A stretch of DNA of 64,000 nucleotides from Hermodice carunculata (lineage: Eukaryota > Annelida > Polychaeta > Eunicida > Amphinomidae): positions 32,407,850-32,471,849 of the forward strand of contig OZ026624.1 in the NCBI GenBank assembly GCA_964020975.1. The letters are read 5' to 3'. Positions 58,926-64,000 of the stretch are shown here, in pieces; position 1 is the first letter of the stretch; each line of letters starts with the position of its first letter. A program made the translations under genes and the position numbers. Under the pieces are notes generated by a model. It searched no databases. It was given only the letters and a program-made list of their open reading frames with translations, and was not told the DNA's origin.

Positions 58926-59264
58926 AAGATTTGATGGTAAGCTTGATTGAATGGGTGTCACAAATTAGAAAGTTGATGTTTAGGGTGGTTAGAAATGATA
59001 ACTAAGAACCAATTTCGCTTTTGAATAGTGTTAGCTCCAAAACTGCGCCACATTTACTATAAGAAGGCACAGGAGCTTTCTTTGATCATGGTCTAATCTG
59101 AGAAAGTGTGAGTGATCTCACAAACACAACCTGCTGGCTAGGGTGAATGTGTCATTAGCCATAGTGACTTTAGTTTGCCAAGAGTCATGGCAAATACAGC
59201 ACAGCATAGTATTTTTTCATGCGCGAGGTCTGGTGAGGGTGAAAAATAATAAATAAGAAAAGCT

Positions 59265-59650
59265 ATAGCAGCAGAGGAAAAGATCATTGAGCCTTACAGA
59301 AATGAGTGTGATAACCAGAACCTTGTTGTTACTAGTACTGCAGTGAGTGCAGCCGTGGGAAGGCCTGATGATCCCAACTTGCCATCTGAGCAATGATAAT
59401 TCATTGTGAAAACGATAAGTCCTATCAAAAATATCTAAACTTGATTTAACAAGAACAAGCATGCATGCAGTAAATTGGAATTTGTGTCATAGCCCTGACA
59501 TCACTAGTACTCCAGCTAGCCTTGGAATGGCCAGATGATCCCAACTTGCATCTGGAAATGATAATTAGTTGTGCACAAGATATTTTGTATCAAAAATTAC
59601 TAGACTTGATTTAACAAGAACAAACATTATGCAATAAAATGCCTACAGTA
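59265..59650 (+). repeat. diverged ~166-bp tandem pair
   Basis: GATGATCCCAACTTGC lies at 59367 and, with one deletion, at 59534. CTTGATTTAACAAGAACAA lies at 59440 and 59605. The intervening ATGATAATT.(A/C)TTGTG and TATCAAAAAT words also match. Two units about 20-25 percent diverged. Confidence 0.7.
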
Positions 59651-59997
59651 TGTAAAAGCCTGAACAAACAGTCAATTTCCCTTCCCATCTGGTAAAATGG
59701 TAAAACACACCAACGTTTTGTAACAATTTAAAACTTTGGAAACAAAATCCGAGTCCAGCATTGTCACTGTGACAGTCGATTGATTATTATGGGATACATT
59801 GTAACAGTAGTAGAACTACGAGACCTATAGTTTGCTGCTTTGTAAGCTTTGAAATTAGAACCATAGTCAAGATTAATTTGTAAATACTGTTACAAAAATA
59901 ATGAACTATTGTTCTTCGTTTTATGAGTAATACTTCATTTGGCTAGTTCCATGAATCATTCCACCGTCTGCCAGTGGGAGAGCATTTGCACTGCAGT

Positions 59998-60280
59998 TTT
60001 TTTTTTTTTTTTTTTTTTTTTTGCCAAACCTAACCTGAACATCGTCATAATCCATATTTACTTCCCTCAAAGTACTTGCTACATGGGTGAGATCCGTCCC
60101 AAGGGCCTTGCAACTTGTCCCTGTAAATCTTGACTGCATGGGTCCACACTGTGCGTAATTTCATGTCTCTGTGGGTAATGTAAAAAGGCTGTAGAACTTA
60201 TATTACTACAATGAGTAGCAATACACCGACCCAGCCTGGGCGGGAATAGGGACACAAATGAATATTTCCCCATGGACTTT
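59998..60280 (-). other. possible retroposed sequence with poly-A tail (minus strand)
   Basis: A 24-base T-run at 59998-60021 reads as a poly-A tail on the minus strand, immediately downstream of about 250 bases of GC-richer sequence. This could be a SINE or a processed RNA copy. I recognise neither a tRNA-like head nor a protein in it, and no target duplication is evident. Confidence 0.3.
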
Positions 60281-60595
60281 TAATCCTGTTGATGAAATTT
60301 GAGAAAAAATATGTTTAAACCAAGTGACACTTGACAGCCATAGCTGGCTAACATGGTCGGGTCTTCCCTGTCAGCCAGCATTTTGCGTTTGTGCATCATT
60401 AACCTTTTGCACCTTGAGGGCGTCGGAAATGAATGGAAGGTGACCCTTGAAAGGACAGTGAGTTTTTTTTTCAAAATGCAAATAAGAGTATTATTTTCAC
60501 ATGTAAATTTTTTAAAGTGCATCATTTGGTCGGAACATCTCATGGGTCACCGTAGTGTTCATTTAAAATATGTTCAAACAAGCTGACCTTTAACA

Positions 60596-60700
60596 TCATC
60601 TGTGAATCTTATGCATGACTACATAACACAATTTGTGCACTCTATGTATGACCACATAACACCATCTTTCAACTCAATGCATGCCCACATATTATTCTAT
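60596..60700 (+). repeat. ~33-bp minisatellite, about three units (same family as 51990)
   Basis: CATCTGTGAATCTTATGCATG, then ACTCTATGTATGACCACATA and ACACCATCTTTCAACTCAAT repeat the unit of the array 8.3 kb upstream. Confidence 0.75.
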
Positions 60701-60799
60701 GTTTGAGAGTGATTTGACATTCTGTAGACTGAAATTCATAACCTGTAACTCACTGCAGGTCACATGTCATCTCCACTTTTGACCATTGCTCCCAAACTC

Positions 60800-61670
60800 C
60801 TTTTTTTTCTACCATTGTCTGCCTATTTATCAACAGACCCGTGTATGCTCAGTACAATGGCAACTACGAGTAATGATGATGTCAATTTTGTAGACTTCAA
60901 TAATCAGGAAGTAAATTACTTTTTACGTGGGCAACAAAAGGAAGGACCAAACAGACAACTCGGGTTGATGTGCAGTCATTCACTAAATTTTTGCAGCAGA
61001 AGCAGGGAATCAATACACTGAAACGAAATGCCAGTGCTTGAGTTGAACGATCACTTTGCAAATTTTTTGCTTTCCCTACAGGGTAAAATTGGTGAAGATC
61101 ACGATACCACAAGCCTGACATGCATTTTTTCTTCCATAGACAGGCCTCTTCACAAACACCAATATTGTTATTCCATGGTCAGTGATTTTGCTTTCGAACA
61201 CCCTCGTCAGGCCTTGAGATTCAAACACCAGCAACGCAAGTTGCAAGGTCAAAAAAGGCAGCTGTGCTGACAGATGGTAACATTGAGTTGTTGTTTCACC
61301 ATTGTCAGTGTGGAATGAACACTTCAAGTCCCATCATAAACACATTGTGGCTATGGTATAGCATTGTGTTTGGTACAGGGGATGCACAAAAACAGAGAAA
61401 TATGTGCTGGGGTGATATTCCATTGAGGTGCTCCAAGTCGAGTCGGCACTACCTCCAACACATGGAGTGGCAAACCAAGACCAGATCTGGTGCTAGTCTC
61501 CAAGATGTGAGACCTGTCGCTCAAAACATTTTTGAAAACATTCATGAACTGGATAGATTTCCTGTTAGACTACATGAAATTAACCAAGATGCCAGACCAT
61601 AGTAAATGTACCACCCAGTCTTACTATTTTATCTGGCAATTAACATCGATGCCACCAATCGTGTTATGAT
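60800..61670 (+). pseudogene. Crypton-type tyrosine recombinase (DUF3504-like) remnant
   Basis: Blocks in order on the plus strand: FTKFLQQKQGINT near 60980; ELNDHFANFLLSL and TTSLTCIFSSIDRPLHKHQY (61028-61170); ALRFKHQQRKLQGQ; LTDGNIELLFHHCQCGMNT and IINTLWLWYSIVFG (61264-61370); QRNMCWGDIPLR; EWQTKTRSGASLQDVRPV (61470-61515); FPVRLHEINQDARP near 61560-61600. This is the order of the DUF3504/Crypton tyrosine recombinases (also domesticated as ZMYM and KCTD1-related proteins). The first catalytic arginine position (FGxRG) reads FGTGD and the distal HxxR and Tyr are not found, so it cannot act as a recombinase. At least two frame changes. A Crypton relic is more likely than a host gene. Confidence 0.7.
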
Positions 61671-61770
61671 GCCCACCTTTTGAATGTTAGCAGAACTCAA
61701 CAAAGAATGACTACAACAATGATATAATTTAAACAATAACAATATATTAACAATCAAAATCAGTACAAAA

Positions 61771-62525
61771 AAAATCCCATAGAGGTACGGTTTGGGTCTA
61801 ATGTGGTACTGAAAGATGTGGTGATGATCCAACCCCACAGATGTACGGTTTGGTTCCAATGTGGTAAAATATACCAGTCCACACAACGAAAATGTCCACA
61901 CTCCACAGGTACAAAGGTAGTGCCAAATATACAAGTCCACTCAAGACACTGTCTACGCTCCACAGGTACAATATAAACCATGGCTCACAGTCCCAAAATG
62001 CTTGACGACAACACTCAGCTTCTTTCAGATCCTTCAGAATTCTCTCCCTGGTCAGGAAAATATTTGCTTTTGTCTTTGGAAGTGGTCCTACACAATCTAT
62101 AATGTAAACTTATCCCCACTGGTATTTCAGCAGTCAAACAGTCTTAGGTAAATCGTAATCCCTGGTGAGATTATCCACGGGTACTGCCCCACAGTTCCAT
62201 GTTCTATGACAGGTGCTAAATGACCTGGTACAAATCCCATAGAGGTACGGTTTGGTTCTAATGTGGTACTAAAAGATGTGGTGCTAATCCAATCCCACAG
62301 ATGTACGGTTTGGTTCCAATGTGGTAAAATATACCAGTCCACATAAAGAAAATGTCCACACTCCACAGGTACAAAGGTAGCGCCAAATATACAAGTCCAC
62401 TCAAGACACTGTCCCCACTCCAAAGGTACAATATAAACAATGGTTCACAATCTTAAAGGCTTGATGACAATACACAACTTCTGTCAGATCCGTCAGAATT
62501 CTCTCTCTAGTCAGGAAACATCTGC
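61771..62525 (-). repeat. 460-bp-spaced duplication carrying a gypsy-like integrase scrap
   Basis: CCCATAGAGGTACGGTTTGG starts near 61776 and again near 62236, each followed by about 285 matching bases (about 88 percent). Inside each copy shorter words recur (CCACAGGTACAA, GTACGGTTTGGTTC). On the minus strand, near 62100-62050, one frame reads IIDCVGPLPKTKA, the wording at the start of the integrase core in Ty3/gypsy-type pol. It is a small, old, broken fossil of an LTR retrotransposon. Confidence 0.5.
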
Positions 62526-64000
62526 TTTATATCTAGACACAGAAATGTCACCATTATTCCAGATTTTTGCAATTAGTCACACATCCCAGTGCATTGAGAC
62601 CTGTCAAGATCACCTAATATGAATGTATGTCACCATTCGAGCTTATTCCACATGTTTTCCAGTTACATGTGAGTCACCCACAAAACAGTGCAACTCAGTG
62701 GCTTTGCAGTGACCCTGCAAAGTATTCACTGTACTCAATCCGGCACACACTAAATGAATACAGTCACCTCTCCAAATAAAAAAAAAACAGCCATACACAT
62801 TTTCATAACACATGGATGCATTTTTAAGTGCAAGGTGGTGGGACAGAACACCCTATATGGCATACTGAAATTTATGGTCGTTAAGCCAGGCATTGATGGC
62901 CGCTGAAAACTTGAGAATTATTTAGCCCAGAAAAAAAGTCATTCAAAAATTATTTAATGACTGCCTCGAACCCACCCAAATGGCTTAAGTATCTGCAGAT
63001 TCTAACCTGCGAAGCATAAATAACAACTCCTCATTTGTATACCCGACAAGAAAAATAAATAGTGATGTTTTCCTCGCAACAAATGCGCCCGCCTATCTGC
63101 TGCCTCTCTCACCAGTGTTGCACTTGCTCCCTCTCCCAATGATACATGCTTGACCAACACTTCAAAAGTGGTTTCCGATACCTGTTACCTTGGCAGTCAA
63201 CTGACACCCCACTGTCTCAAAATATCACTATATCACAAACCAGCACTAGCTTAGCTAAAAGTCACGTTTCATCAGTATGTTTGGGAGACAATATGCAAAC
63301 AAATTTACTATTAACATAATCCAACAACAATGTCACAGGAGATTTGCAATTTTAAAAAGTAAAGGCGACAGCTCCCAGGGATATTATTAATGCTGCCTGC
63401 TGTCATTAGTTGATAATAAAGCCCTGATGTTAACTCTTATGTTTGACGACTGTTAGACAATTTTGCATTTCATCTGTTTATTTTCTTTTCTTCCTTGCAA
63501 CAGGTATTAGTGTGTTATTTAAAAATATTGCAGCAGGTGACAAGGTTACACCCTTTTTATAGTTGCTATGACCACTGACTCACCTGATGAATATGCATGA
63601 TCACAGGCTTCCATTACAACCATTTTCAAAGCATTTCAAGTCTGTAAGTGTACTATATTTAAATGATTATGTCTGAAATGCCAAATAAAAATTATTTTAG
63701 TTTTGTTACCTGTATCTTCGACTTTTTTTTCAACAATCTAAATGTGCAGACCTAGCCGAGTCATACATTTTGCATGGAGCATGAAGACACATGTTTTCGT
63801 GTTAAGTAATAAGGCTTCTTTTCAAATATGTTGGCACCGTACTGACTTGAGCAGCATGATTCACAGCGAAAGTCACGAGTAGCCTGCGGTGCCCTTTAAC
63901 AACAATCCCTTGTGAGGGAAATATGGTACCTCTCTCTCAGCCGTGTAAGATTCTCTATTTTCTTTCATGATGTCGTCTGTAACTGAAGAACTGACCAATG
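62526..64000. other. no recognisable feature
   Basis: AT-rich to the window end. No exon, element end or tandem repeat that I can support. Confidence 0.35.

Overview
The window looks like intergenic and intronic DNA from a marine invertebrate animal. The grounds are AT-rich sequence, spliced exons with GT/AG borders and short extracellular-type domains, many dinucleotide and trinucleotide microsatellites, and several non-LTR retrotransposon families together with hAT, Helitron-like, Crypton and LTR-type remains. I cannot tell a spiralian (mollusc, brachiopod, annelid) from an invertebrate deuterostome by reading alone. There is no operon, CRISPR array or rRNA. No complete host gene is visible.

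The best-supported item is a full-length LINE of the CR1/L2 group (Jockey superfamily) at 1943-7927. It has perfect 15-bp target-site duplications, starts with two 26-bp CpG-rich monomers, and has two uninterrupted ORFs. ORF2 is unusual: about 300 codons of multi-pass, very hydrophobic leader precede a 2A-like motif (GDIAINPGP), and the AP endonuclease and reverse transcriptase follow at once. A decayed second LINE at 47.5-50.5 kb keeps the same layout (hydrophobic stretch, degenerate NPG motif, endonuclease/RT). The rest of the window carries 3' tails or fragments of at least six other LINE copies (0.5, 9.3, 10.6-11.1, 16.2, 16.8-17.3, 39.4-40.0 and 55.1-56.0 kb) and a longer minus-strand LINE at 19.6-23.3 kb. 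Several of the 3' tails carry a small hairpin whose paired bases differ but still pair.

Other mobile DNA: a hAT deletion derivative with the end of its transposase (17.6-18.3 kb); a Helitron-like non-autonomous element with 140-bp internal repeats full of AGGTCA half-sites (30.9-31.9 kb); a palindromic foldback element (47.2 kb); a Crypton-type tyrosine recombinase remnant (60.8-61.7 kb); an old LTR-retrotransposon fossil with gag and protease parts between two LTR-like repeats (52.7-58.8 kb, minus strand); and a second gypsy-like integrase scrap inside duplicated sequence (61.8-62.5 kb).

Host coding pieces: two exons that together make one Ig domain (13808-13944 and 14527-14668), another Ig half-domain exon (51410-51578), a possible signal-peptide first exon (37076-37118), an LDL-receptor class A module (25.1 kb) and a leucine-rich-repeat stretch (25.8-26.0 kb). 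All are on the plus strand. Whether they belong to one gene with huge introns or to several genes cannot be settled here. The remaining sequence is tandem duplications, minisatellites, microsatellites and stretches where I see nothing.
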